Made by a program: the position numbers and the translations under genes. Source: JAUXFK01 sp034189035 (GTDB lineage Bacteria > Desulfobacterota > UBA8473). Taken from it: a DNA stretch of 64,000 nucleotides. Position 1 is the first letter of the stretch, and each line of letters starts with the position of its first letter. The notes under the pieces were generated by a model that was given only the letters and a program-made list of their open reading frames with translations, ran no database searches and was not told the origin of the DNA. Shown piece by piece: positions 37,300 to 45,731 of this stretch. The stretch lies in assembly GCA_034189035.1 (NCBI GenBank), contig JAXHVA010000001.1, forward strand, positions 62,001 to 126,000, in the 5' to 3' direction.

Positions 37300-38880
37300 T
37301 CAATGAGAAACGATCTCAATATTATTCTTTGCAATGGTTTGTCCGGTTAATGTTTCCCAGTGTACCAAAGACTTCTGGTAATCAATTCGGGCTTGATCTT
37401 CGTTAATTCTCGCCAGAGTTAACTCTTGCTGAAATTGTAAAAGGTTGATCGTTCTTGATCTTCCAAGTCTAAATCTTTCCTTTTCTGCGTCTAACTTCTT
37501 TTGAGCCAAAGCCCTGGCTGAATGAGCTATGTCGATCCTCTCCTGATTCGTTTCAATTTCCCTCACCACCCTTTTTACATCGAATAGGATATCCTTTCTT
37601 AAGTTATCGAGTTTCAATTCCGCTATCTGCAATCTCATCTTTTCCTGGGAATACCGATTCTTTGCCCAGCGGTTTCCAAGGGGAATTTCCAATACGATGC
37701 CTGCCTCCCAGGAGTAATTATCGCACTGTGAAAGCTCATCTATATTGTCCCCGTACTCGGAATCGGTACCTTCCAGGCTGTAACTTGCCAAGAGATCCAG
37801 TTTGGGCAATAACTGGTTTTTTACAAGATTTAAGGCCAATTTTTGATTGGCGAGGGTAATCTTGGCCTGATTAAGGCTGGGACGATTAATAAGAGCGATC
37901 TCGTAGCTGTCTGCTATGTCTATCTCCTTTTCAATAAAATTGGGCATGTTAATGGGGAAAAGAGGCCTTTCTTTTTTATCAGGTTTGGCTATCAAACCAA
38001 TCATCTTTCTTAAACGGTCCTCAGCTTCTTTTACTTCATTCCTTGCCAAGAGAATCCCTTCTTTACGGGAGACAATTCCGTTTTCTGCTTGTAAAATATC
38101 TATTGGGGCCAATCTGCCTGCGTCCACCAAGGCCTTATTTTGGGTTAATAGATTCTGAGCAAACTTTAATGATTCGCTTCTCACATTCAATCCTTTAAAA
38201 GCAGCTACCAAATCCCAGTAGGTTTCTTGGAGTTCCGATATAACAGCAGTAACTTTCATTTTAAACGCATCTATCGAGATATCTCTATTATTACTGGCAA
38301 TTCTAATCTTAGTCTTGTTGAGACCGACCCCGGAGTCTCTTAGCAACGGTTGCATCAAAGAGAGGGTTACGGAGGAACTGTAAGTTTTATCATAATACTG
38401 GAAGATGGAATTTGTTTTGAACCTATTATTAGTAAACTTCAACTCCCATTTTCCGCCAGTAACTAGCTTCTTCGATATTCTGCTATTAAAAATGAAGCTT
38501 TCCTGTTCCAGATTAGCCTCCCAACCGAGAAGAGGGGTAATCCCAAATTCGTCTTTTCCTGCGCCTGAGAGAATAGTGGTAGGCTGGTTGATCGACTTTC
38601 TCTCTATGGTTTCAAGGGCAAATAAAGGATCAAATACGGCTTTTTCTTTAAGAAGTTCCATTTCCTGCACTTGAGAATTCATCCTTTCGATCATAATATC
38701 AGGATTATTCTTTAAGGCCAGACGAATGCATTCTTCTAACGATAAGACCAATTCTTCCTCAGTGATTCCTTTTGCTTCACTTGAGGATGGAAACAATACC
38801 AGAAGAATCAATGATCCGACCACAAAGAAAGTGGAAGAACCTGCCAATCTTTGTCTAAGCTTTAGATAGTTTTTCCCCAT
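37300..38880 (-). CDS. TolC-family outer-membrane channel protein
   Basis: A 526-residue protein with signal peptide (STFFVVGSLILLVLFPSSSEA) and two repeats of long helices and strands: LSLEECIRLALKNNPDIMIE, AVISELQETYWDLVAAFKGL, and RFRLGRSRTINLLQFQQELT LARINE. The layout matches the outer-membrane efflux protein family. It would be the exit duct for the MacAB-like pump; gene order is TolC-like, MacA-like, MacB ATPase, MacB permease. A 200-base gap separates it from the adaptor gene, holding nothing I recognise. Confidence 0.9.
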   Translation of the reverse strand: MGKNYLKLRQRLAGSSTFFVVGSLILLVLFPSSSEAKGITEEELVLSLEECIRLALKNNPDIMIERMNSQVQEMELLKEKAVFDPLFALETIERKSINQPTTILSGAGKDEFGITPLLGWEANLEQESFIFNSRISKKLVTGGKWELKFTNNRFKTNSIFQYYDKTYSSSVTLSLMQPLLRDSGVGLNKTKIRIASNNRDISIDAFKMKVTAVISELQETYWDLVAAFKGLNVRSESLKFAQNLLTQNKALVDAGRLAPIDILQAENGIVSRKEGILLARNEVKEAEDRLRKMIGLIAKPDKKERPLFPINMPNFIEKEIDIADSYEIALINRPSLNQAKITLANQKLALNLVKNQLLPKLDLLASYSLEGTDSEYGDNIDELSQCDNYSWEAGIVLEIPLGNRWAKNRYSQEKMRLQIAELKLDNLRKDILFDVKRVVREIETNQERIDIAHSARALAQKKLDAEKERFRLGRSRTINLLQFQQELTLARINEDQARIDYQKSLVHWETLTGQTIAKNNIEIVSH

Positions 38881-38983
38881 CTTCTTTTGAGCGTATACCT
38901 GAGTTCTTTTCTTCTATTCATATAACCAATCTACCAGCGTTTGAGGCAGTGTAATTTTAAACATCAACACACCCTGTAGGTCT

Positions 38984-40843
38984 TTATTTCTTCTTCAATT
39001 CTCCCTTCAGTAATCCCAGGGCTATTAGATTATGATATTTCCCGTGATGGAAAATCTGTTCCCTCAATAGCCCTTCTACTTTAAATCCAAACTGCTTTAA
39101 ATATTCTAAATAACCTCTTTCAGTCTCAAGTAAGGCGGCAAAGATCCTCGGCAAATTCCACTTATGAAATATCTCGTACAGGAAAGAAAGTCCGATCTGG
39201 CAGAATTCTTCCTCTTTCAAATTTTCTTCATTGGGGGTGAAGATGGATATCTCTCCCTGATTGAAGGGGAGGAATATCCTTCCACGAAAAAGGCCCAGAG
39301 GCATTTTCTCTTTATCCTCAAGAATCAATTCTACATTGTTTTGCCTATGTGACAATTTCTTGCATTTTCCCTGTTGCAACCCCATTTCCACCCCTTCCGT
39401 CAGGAAATAACTCTGTGAAAAACCCTCCCTCCATTTGGAGCTGACCGCTGAATCGTTTTTTTCTATAAATCGAGCCTTTATTTGCCCACCATTTAATGAA
39501 AATCCCAGGTGAGTATCTCTTCCCTCGCTTTTTATCCTGGAAATCATCTGCGTCTTTTCTTCTAGCCTACTATAGGTCATTACCCCTAATCTGATTATAT
39601 CCTTGATGAAATTACACTCCTTTTGATAGGGGCTGGCAATTTTTTCATTAAAGAGATACGCTAAAGCAGAGCAGCCTCCCCCACAGAAGTATCTTGCCCA
39701 ACAATTAAAACAATCTTCTTTCTCATTTACCGATAAAGCCCTGAATCTTGCTTCCATGGTCAAATCATAATCCAGGTTATTAATATTTCCTATTCGGCAT
39801 TCTTTAATCTTCAAAAATTGAGGGCAGGGGTAGATATCTCCGTCGGCAGATACAGTTACGAGTCTCTTGCCTGCCTGGCATCTCCTGGTGCATCTCTTTC
39901 CCTTGTATACCTGTTTAAAGACCGATTTAAAAGGGTGGAGGGAGAGGGAACTTTCTTGTTCTAACCGCTTGAGATAATCACTGGCTATGATTTCATACCT
40001 TTCTTTGAGGGGATATCGTTCTTCCCTTAAAGAAAGATATAGACTTGAAAGAGAGTGGTCACACCCCAGAGAAATCGAGGAAAAACCCAAGTCAAAAATT
40101 ATGGATATTGATCTGGGAAAATTTGAATTCGTGGGGATAAGATTTATTCTGGGCATAGAACTGTTCTTCTTTAACGCTGATGCAAACCTCTCAATTTTTA
40201 AAAGCTGACCTTTTTGTTCTCTTTTTGCCGATGTTAAATACTTAAGCAATCCCTTAATATCCTTAATGTCTCTAAAGTTAAAAGTAATATTTGCCTCACC
40301 TGAGTCCCTGCAATCATCCAGAGGTATCCCGATTATTGTCAGGCAAAACTGAAACTCCTTTTTAAAGATATTTCCCTGAGTCTGTGCATAGTTATACGCA
40401 TGTTCGATCATGTCAGGGTTCAAGAGCGACGGCTTAACCACAAATTCGATCTTTAACTCTTTGAGTGCGGCCGATTTCATAATCAAAAAATTGATGCAAT
40501 TTTCAGCAGTGGTTCTGTCCATCAGGAAATCACCCTGCGTAAATTCCATTGAATAAAGAGAGATCGATTCCATGTAATCTTCCTCTTGAGTGGATTCTCC
40601 CCCGGTGCGTTCCTTCAGGATATATCCCTGGTTTCTTAAAGTGTCCAATTCATCGATAACTGTTTCTACTTCCTGTGGAGCAAACTTATGTCCCAACTTG
40701 GAAAGAATATCCTTTCTGTTCATTTTACCGAAATATTCGAGTACTTCCCAGGCAATCCCATCTATTTCAAAGACAAAGCAGCCTTCCACATCCAGGGCAA
40801 ACATCTTTTCGGCAATCTTGAATTTATATATAGGATTCATCAT
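38984..40843 (-). CDS. SPASM-domain maturase-like protein with missing radical-SAM motif, fused to a GNAT domain
   Basis: A 619-residue protein. Residues 1-78 form an RRE/PqqD-like peptide-binding domain (FALDVEGCFVFEIDGIAWEV, RNQGYILKER). Residues 93-200 align by eye with the start of SCIFF/thioether maturases (QGDFLMDRTTAENCINFLI), but the CX3CX2C loop is missing: where CNLRCKYCFA is expected the protein reads LYSMEFTQGDF. The GGEP motif is also replaced by VVKPSL. Residues 318-410 keep the SPASM cluster: C318, C322, C340, C349, C378, C381, C387, C391, C410 (CFNCWARYFCGGGC). Residues 490-615 are a GNAT domain (YLKQFGFKVEGLLREQIFHH GKYHNL). It is therefore unlikely to cleave SAM; a scaffold or acetyl-transfer role is more likely. 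Start at ATG 40843; follows the ABC-2 permease by 32 bases. Confidence 0.8.
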   Translation of the reverse strand: MMNPIYKFKIAEKMFALDVEGCFVFEIDGIAWEVLEYFGKMNRKDILSKLGHKFAPQEVETVIDELDTLRNQGYILKERTGGESTQEEDYMESISLYSMEFTQGDFLMDRTTAENCINFLIMKSAALKELKIEFVVKPSLLNPDMIEHAYNYAQTQGNIFKKEFQFCLTIIGIPLDDCRDSGEANITFNFRDIKDIKGLLKYLTSAKREQKGQLLKIERFASALKKNSSMPRINLIPTNSNFPRSISIIFDLGFSSISLGCDHSLSSLYLSLREERYPLKERYEIIASDYLKRLEQESSLSLHPFKSVFKQVYKGKRCTRRCQAGKRLVTVSADGDIYPCPQFLKIKECRIGNINNLDYDLTMEARFRALSVNEKEDCFNCWARYFCGGGCSALAYLFNEKIASPYQKECNFIKDIIRLGVMTYSRLEEKTQMISRIKSEGRDTHLGFSLNGGQIKARFIEKNDSAVSSKWREGFSQSYFLTEGVEMGLQQGKCKKLSHRQNNVELILEDKEKMPLGLFRGRIFLPFNQGEISIFTPNEENLKEEEFCQIGLSFLYEIFHKWNLPRIFAALLETERGYLEYLKQFGFKVEGLLREQIFHHGKYHNLIALGLLKGELKKK

Positions 40844-40875
40844 TACACTTTCAGCAAGTCGGTATTAACCTTTCT

Positions 40876-41682
40876 CTAATATAGCCCTATTACCCCTTTG
40901 TAGCGGCTAAAACTCTCCATGATCTTAAAAGTAGTAACTCCCAGGATCAAATAAATCAGCGAATTTATAAGCAGGGTCAGCATGTCTCCATTGTGGATAA
41001 GGGCCCAGAGGGAATCTCCTTCTACAGTAACCTTTCTTAACATAATCAATCCCTGTGTCATGGGGCACAATTTGGCCACTCCCTGGAAAAAGTCTGGGAA
41101 TTCATCAACAGGAATAATAGCGCCGGTGATAAACAATAGGGCACCCCTGACAAGCAGTGTCACCGGTCCTATTCGCTTATACAGCAAGGCCAGTCCGCCA
41201 AACAAAAGGCCGAGCCCATAGAAACCGGCAATAGTAAACAAGAGGATGGTGAGAATTGCCAGAGGGTCAAGTATTAACCGTATTCCAGTAGTAAAGATAA
41301 TAATCATAAGCACTATGGTGAGGGGAACAATTTGTATCAGAGTTCTGCTGATGGCTTTACACATAATAAACCGTAGTACCCCACCGGTACTCAGAAATAT
41401 CTGTTCTAAAACCCCAATTGTTGCACTTTCATTGATTTCATTGGGGAATACCCCAATGGAGGTCATGGCAAGAATCCATAAGAGAAATCCTATCAGCTGG
41501 TAGGATGCAATACCAATATCCTCTCCTCCAATGGCTAGTTTGCGAATGGCAAAATATATCCCCATAAAAGTGATGTAAACCATTATCAAACTTACGATGG
41601 CTTCAAAGAGATACCTCCTGGCCAGGATGAACTCCCGGACAATCTCTGCCTTTAAAAGAAATAGGGTGTTCATTGTGTCCAT
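40876..41682 (-). CDS. ABC-2-type transporter permease
   Basis: A 268-residue protein with six hydrophobic segments (IVSLIMVYITFMGIYFAI, LTIVLMIIIFTTGIRLI, GLGLLFGGLALLYKRIGP and others) and the ABC-2 family sequence RGALLFITGAIIPVDEFPDF in its fourth to fifth helix region. With the following ATPase (41824-42771) it forms an exporter or immunity transporter at the inner membrane. Its position beside the protease and precursor suggests peptide export or self-protection. Confidence 0.85.
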   Translation of the reverse strand: MDTMNTLFLLKAEIVREFILARRYLFEAIVSLIMVYITFMGIYFAIRKLAIGGEDIGIASYQLIGFLLWILAMTSIGVFPNEINESATIGVLEQIFLSTGGVLRFIMCKAISRTLIQIVPLTIVLMIIIFTTGIRLILDPLAILTILLFTIAGFYGLGLLFGGLALLYKRIGPVTLLVRGALLFITGAIIPVDEFPDFFQGVAKLCPMTQGLIMLRKVTVEGDSLWALIHNGDMLTLLINSLIYLILGVTTFKIMESFSRYKGVIGLY

Positions 41683-41823
41683 AAAAGAAGGGCGTCAGAT
41701 CTTAAATAAACTTATCGAAGGCCATCTGTGTAATCCGTCTCTAAAGAGAAAATTTCTCCCCTCTTTAATTGGCAGGTTAACTTTTACACAGGTGAAATTT
41801 GCGTTGCTGGAAGGAGGTAACTT

Positions 41824-42771
41824 CTATCTGGTTAAATCGAGAAATATATCTTCCAGTGAGGCTTCTCTTTTATTGATGGAATCGATAATAACCTCTTCCT
41901 TCCTTAAAAGATCCATAATGTCATACAATGTACTGGTCCCTTGAAGCGTGAAGTTTAGAGTATTGTACCCATCGTCATGTTGAAAATTCAGATCTTTGAT
42001 GGAAGGAAACTTACGAAGTCTTTCCCAGCTAAAATGATTGTGCAACTTAAACTCGTACTTTTGCTTCGAAAAGATGGAGATAAGATTTTCTACCCAATCC
42101 AAAGCCACAATCTTTCCCTGGTCCATAATAGCCACCCTATCACATACTTCTTGAGCAACTTCCATGTTGTGGGTGGTAATAATTATCGTCTTTCCTTCTT
42201 TGTCAGCCATCTCCCTAATCTTCTCTTTTATTATCCTACTGCTTTTTACATCTAAATTACTGGTAGGTTCGTCCAACAATACTACGACAGGATCAGAAAT
42301 TAAGGCTAAAGCAATAGCCAGTTTCTGTTTCATACCTTGAGAGAGCAGTTTTACCGGGACGTCGGCCTTTTCTTGCAGATCAAGAAAGAAAAGAAGGTGC
42401 TCGATATTTCTCTTCAGAACATTCCCTTTTATGTTTTTCAAATGACCAAAATAGACGAGGTTTTCTTTGACAGTTAATGGCCAATGGGAATTGCGGGTTC
42501 CTTCAAGCACTGCCCCCAATCTATGAAGAATCTTTTTTCTGTGTTTTTCCGTATCCAAACCTTCAATAAAGATACTGCCCCAGGTGGGCTTAAGCAGCCC
42601 GCAGATGAGTTTGATAGTGCTGGTCTTGCCGGCACCATTAGGGCCCAAAAAGCCAAATATCTCGCCCTTTTTAACTTCCAGACTCATCCTATCTACAGCC
42701 AGAATATCCCTCTTTTTAAAAAAGGATATATATCTTTTGCTGAGATTCTTCAGCTCTACTATCGCATCCAT
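41824..42771 (-). CDS. ABC-2-type transporter ATPase
   Basis: A 315-residue ATPase: Walker A LGPNGAGKTSTIKLICG, LSQGMKQKLAIALALIS signature, Walker B VVVLLDEPTSNLDVKS, and IITTHNMEVAQEVCDRV. The last 80 residues form the C-terminal extension of exporter ATPases of this class. It pairs with the permease at 40876-41682, 141 bases apart with no other gene between. Confidence 0.9.
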   Translation of the reverse strand: MDAIVELKNLSKRYISFFKKRDILAVDRMSLEVKKGEIFGFLGPNGAGKTSTIKLICGLLKPTWGSIFIEGLDTEKHRKKILHRLGAVLEGTRNSHWPLTVKENLVYFGHLKNIKGNVLKRNIEHLLFFLDLQEKADVPVKLLSQGMKQKLAIALALISDPVVVLLDEPTSNLDVKSSRIIKEKIREMADKEGKTIIITTHNMEVAQEVCDRVAIMDQGKIVALDWVENLISIFSKQKYEFKLHNHFSWERLRKFPSIKDLNFQHDDGYNTLNFTLQGTSTLYDIMDLLRKEEVIIDSINKREASLEDIFLDLTR

Positions 42772-42881
42772 ATTCGACCTCTTTCTCTCTTTTTATTTCT
42801 CATCCCTGTTAGCCCCCAATTGCCTTTAGTTAAGGAGCTTACCTAGAGAAGTAATAGGCACGCACCGATAGTCTTTATACG

Positions 42882-43526
42882 CTATAAGGATTGCTTCAGT
42901 GTCCTTTTCATTCGGTAAAGGGAAACTGAATTCCGGTATTCAATATTTATGTTCCTCATCAGATGGATGAGGATAACAAAAGTCAAACTGTGAGTAACAG
43001 CAAAGCTGTACCCCAAAAATAAAGAGAAAAGCAAAAACTCCAACTTTTTCAAAATATCACCTTCGAGGATTCTCTTATGTACAATGCTAAATAGAAAGGC
43101 CGTCAAGGTTACATTGACAAGTAAATTGCCCAGATAAATCCTTCCGAAATAATCTTGAATGACTGCTCTCCAGATAAATTCTTCGACTATACTTGCGATG
43201 AGAATCGTCATTGCCCTCAAAGGACGATCAATGAAACAGCCGAAAATTCCCGAGAATGGGAGACCATGAGCAATGATTTCACTGAAGGATAAGGTGGTTA
43301 AAAAGAGAGAAATGAAGAATATGAGAAGTCCCAGAACAAATCCTGACAGGGCGTAGAATATGATATTTGTCTCTTGAGAAAGAACGATCTTTCCGTTAAG
43401 GCATAAGGATACTAAAAAGAACATGTGGCCGACGATATTTCGGATCTTCTTGCCCCTAAAATCACGAGTAAAAAAAATGGTAGTCAGAATAAAAAATACA
43501 AGTAAAATCAAAAAAACATACCCCAA
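42882..43526 (-). CDS. CPBP-family intramembrane metalloprotease (CAAX/bacteriocin-processing type)
   Basis: A 214-residue protein with about six hydrophobic segments. All three CPBP motifs are visible: EEFIWRAVIQDYFGR (EExxxR), FLFSIVHKR (FxxxH) and LIHLMRNI (HxxxN). CPBP proteases act in the membrane; in bacteria they often process peptide leaders or give immunity. Position next to the precursor and an exporter fits a leader-cleavage role. Its start is 31 bases from the downstream end of the 43558-44109 GNAT gene. Confidence 0.85.
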   Translation of the reverse strand: MGYVFLILLVFFILTTIFFTRDFRGKKIRNIVGHMFFLVSLCLNGKIVLSQETNIIFYALSGFVLGLLIFFISLFLTTLSFSEIIAHGLPFSGIFGCFIDRPLRAMTILIASIVEEFIWRAVIQDYFGRIYLGNLLVNVTLTAFLFSIVHKRILEGDILKKLEFLLFSLFLGYSFAVTHSLTFVILIHLMRNINIEYRNSVSLYRMKRTLKQSL

Positions 43527-43557
43527 TCTAATTTTCCTTTACGCCTTTGCAGTGAGG

Positions 43558-44109
43558 TTAACGGTTAGATTTGCCTATAACTTCCTCATATTCACCTCGC
43601 AATACCCCATAGAGATAAAGATCATAAGATCTATTTCTATCGTAGAAATAACTTTTTAAGACCACTTCCCTTTTTCCTCCTATTTTTTCAACTATTTTGA
43701 CGAAGTTTTTTTCATACTCAAAGAGATAGATACAGATTTTATGGAGGTTGAGTTCATGGAATGCAAAATCAAAGGAAGCCAGAAACGCATCAGAAGCATA
43801 ACTCTTTGTGCGGTTGTCGTTAGGCAGATAGAACTTTATAAAGGCATTCCTGTTCTTCCAGTTAATAGAGTGAAGCAAAATCATTCCGGCAGGAGTATCT
43901 TGGCCGAGTTCTATCACCATATGGATATTAGAGTCGTAACCTGAAGAAGCCTCAAATCGGCCCAACATCTTTTCTCTTGAGTCAGCCCAAGAAGGAGATG
44001 CCTCTCCGACAAGGAAATAATAATAATCTTTATCTTCGATCCACTCTAAAGTGCGGTTAATATCTTCTTCTTCTGGTCTTCTTAGACTGGTCGGCTTTCT
44101 GTCAGTCAT
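43558..44109 (-). CDS. GNAT acetyltransferase
   Basis: About 183 residues from MTDRKPTSLRRPEEEDI: FVGEASPSW-type loop, WKNRNAFIKFYLPNDNRTKS, ASDAFLASFDFAFHELNLHK, and IVEKIGGKREVVLKSYFYDR. The RimJ/RimL family acetyl-CoA region is present. AGGAGA precedes the ATG at 44109 at good spacing; the longer frame to 44181 has none. It resembles the 33291 GNAT more than the 44275 one, so the locus has two GNAT subtypes. Confidence 0.8.
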   Translation of the reverse strand: MTDRKPTSLRRPEEEDINRTLEWIEDKDYYYFLVGEASPSWADSREKMLGRFEASSGYDSNIHMVIELGQDTPAGMILLHSINWKNRNAFIKFYLPNDNRTKSYASDAFLASFDFAFHELNLHKICIYLFEYEKNFVKIVEKIGGKREVVLKSYFYDRNRSYDLYLYGVLRGEYEEVIGKSNR

Positions 44110-44274
44110 GGTTGATTCTCCTGCTAGAATTCCTAGATTGATATTCTTGGCAAAATCAGCCGTGATAAACCAATTGGGCAAAATCCCCCCCTCTATAAAA
44201 ACTTCTCAATAAATGGTTTTTTACATGGAACTCATGGACGATTCTCACCCTATATTGCATTATTCCCGTATTCA

Positions 44275-44823
44275 CTATAGGGTGGACAAATCGACTTCTT
44301 CCTTTAATATTCCCAGAGTACATAAATTGAGATACCTTCCTTGTAAGAATATTTGTTGCCTCTGAGTGCCTTCCAGCTTAAATCCCAAATTCATAAGGTA
44401 GTCTAGGTGATCTCTCTCTTCTTCTATCACTTTCGTGTAGACCCTAAAGAGGTTTCTTCTGTTGAAGAGATAATCCAGAATAAGACTACCGGCCTCCTTT
44501 CCCAATTCAGTTGATAAGTGTTCTTCTTGCACAAAAGCGATACTCATCAATGCGTTTAGGTTATTTCCGGAAGGGATGGTAAACCTCATGAATCCTATAG
44601 TGTTTGCATCTGTCTCCCCTATCACAAAGGGAAGGGGTGGTATAAGTGCCTGAGACCTCTTTTCCTTGTAATCTTTCTTTAACTGGATAAAGGATTTTAT
44701 TTCCACATCATTTTTGTCATCAAGGAAGAAAGAGTTCCACTTGGTTTGCACACTCCACTGAAAGAGAGTCATCAGATCAAAATCTTCAAAAGATCGAATA
44801 GTTATCTTTTTACCTTCAAGCAT
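44275..44823 (-). CDS. GNAT acetyltransferase
   Basis: A 182-residue RimJ/RimL-like GNAT: KITIRSFEDFDLMTLFQWSV, GFMRFTIPSGNNLNALMSIA, STELGKEAGSLILDYLFNRR and YLMNLGFKLEGTQRQQIFLQ. Its C-terminal segment resembles the GNAT domain of the SPASM fusion protein (YLKQFGFKVEGLLREQIFHH). First enzyme gene after the precursor, separated from it by a terminator-like hairpin. Confidence 0.8.
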   Translation of the reverse strand: MLEGKKITIRSFEDFDLMTLFQWSVQTKWNSFFLDDKNDVEIKSFIQLKKDYKEKRSQALIPPLPFVIGETDANTIGFMRFTIPSGNNLNALMSIAFVQEEHLSTELGKEAGSLILDYLFNRRNLFRVYTKVIEEERDHLDYLMNLGFKLEGTQRQQIFLQGRYLNLCTLGILKEEVDLSTL

Positions 44824-44882
44824 TGCAGGGTCTCAGTTCATTTTTTTCAATAGATCGTAAAGTATTTTCATTTAATATAAAT

Positions 44883-44918
44883 AAAAGGGGAAGGGGCTGT
44901 TTATTCCTTCCCCTTTTA
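44883..44918 (-). terminator. Terminator/attenuator between precursor and modification genes
   Basis: AAAAGGGGAAGG (44883-44894) and CCTTCCCCTTTT (44907-44918) form a perfect 12-bp stem followed on the minus strand by a T-rich run. It would limit readthrough so that the peptide gene is transcribed more than the enzymes, as in many RiPP operons. Confidence 0.75.
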
Positions 44919-45004
44919 ACTCTCTCTACTGACCAGGTTAGACTTGCTCTTTAACAATTCAGTGCTTTTATGTAGTGACTTACGTTTAATACCTACCAAA
45001 GTAA

Positions 45005-45124
45005 TCAGGGCGTCGATTTCGAGCCAGTCAATTTATCGATAGCCTCGCCTATTTTGTCAAGTGCAGTCTCCTCTGCTGCCATTTCCGGCCCTTCTTTCTC
45101 AGTGAGAACCTTGATATGCTTCAT
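45005..45124 (-). CDS. Candidate RiPP precursor peptide, 39 residues, cysteine-free
   Basis: A gene too short for usual gene calls. The ATG at 45124 has AAGGAGGTTACGCAA directly upstream, the strongest ribosome site in the locus. It encodes MKHIKVLTEKEGPEMAAEET followed by a second part, ALDKIGEAIDKLTGSKSTP, then TGA. It has no Cys, six Lys and a high Glu content, with a basic MKHIK start of the kind seen in SPASM-associated precursors, and a helix-prone core ending in a Ser/Thr/Pro tail. It lies directly upstream of GNATs, CPBP protease, exporter and the RRE/SPASM protein on the same strand. Precursor status is inferred. Confidence 0.7.
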   Translation of the reverse strand: MKHIKVLTEKEGPEMAAEETALDKIGEAIDKLTGSKSTP

Positions 45125-45190
45125 TTGCGTAACCTCCTTTTTATTCAGGATTTCTACTTTTAATGGTTATCTTCCTCCCGGCCAGGAGAG

Positions 45191-45212
45191 AAAAAAATCC
45201 CATCTTGGGAAT
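45191..45212 (-). terminator. Weak terminator-like hairpin upstream of the precursor gene
   Basis: TCCCA-AGA-TGGGA with AT flanks, followed on the minus strand by seven T. It could be the off-state hairpin of the leader at 45354-45461. Confidence 0.4.
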
Positions 45213-45353
45213 CTATCCTCCATACTTTTCTATCTTTTCTCATTTAGAGTATAAAAAGAGAGCAAGATGTTTTGATACCGATTATTTTTGCAACATTTCT
45301 TCTTGTTTTTCGCCCAGTCATACTGCTGTAGGACATTAAATGAAAAGGAGCCC

Positions 45354-45461
45354 CTATTGACAATACATTCTTTTCCTGCTATAAAACAAACAGACTCGGT
45401 AGTTTACTCTACTGCGTTTTTGGGAAGGCAACCCGTTCCATTGGCCGTGGCGGTTGCCTTC
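45354..45461 (-). ncRNA. Motif A, copy 1: structured leader element upstream of the precursor
   Basis: Near-identical in layout to 59482-59593. On the minus strand: a long stem (GGAAGGCAACC with GGTTGCCTTCC) whose loop contains GCCACGG..AATGGAAC, then a second hairpin (CGCAGTAGAG with CTACCG), then TTTTATAGCAGGAAAAG and TTGTCAAT. The shared loop sequences with varied stem bases are typical of a cis-regulatory RNA. The stem pairing is changed in a compensatory way in the other copy (GGCTGCC with GGCCGCC). Family not identified: it did not match the cobalamin consensus as I recall it. Confidence 0.6.
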
Positions 45462-45564
45462 CTTCCTTTTTTTCTTGTTCTTCCCTATGAACCCTTTTAA
45501 AGAGAATTTGTTAACGGGGTAAAAGCTGCAATTTACTTCTGTATACCAAAATTTTGATAGAAAA

Positions 45565-45626
45565 TAAAAAAGACCATGATGTTTACACACTCCCGTATTC
45601 TTACGGGATTGTAGACCTTCATGGCC
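45565..45626 (-). ncRNA. Motif B, copy 1: terminator-like structured element
   Basis: On the minus strand: GGCCATGAAGGTCTACAAT, a 6-bp hairpin (CCCGTA with TACGGG), then AGTGTG and closing CATGGTC followed by six T. The same architecture occurs at 61158-61218. The closing stem GGCCAYGA/TxxTGGYC plus T-run is terminator-like, while the conserved inner segment AGGTCTRCRAT suggests ligand- or protein-dependent control. It lies between the promoter at 45732 and motif A. Confidence 0.6.
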
Positions 45627-45731
45627 TTGTTAGTTTTTTTCTATTTATAAGAAGTGAATTTAACTACGCTTAGCTTCCGAAAAGAAATTGTGCGGTCCTT
45701 CAGTACCGCATTTCATTTATTATAATTCATC

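Noticed and set aside
44823..45004. A 12-codon frame (MKILYDLLKKMN) after the terminator hairpin
   Set aside because: No ribosome site and it lies in the terminator tail; probably chance.
45354..45590. A 78-codon minus-strand frame over motif A
   Set aside because: It overlays the structured leader, has low-complexity basic content and no ribosome site; the RNA element is the better explanation.
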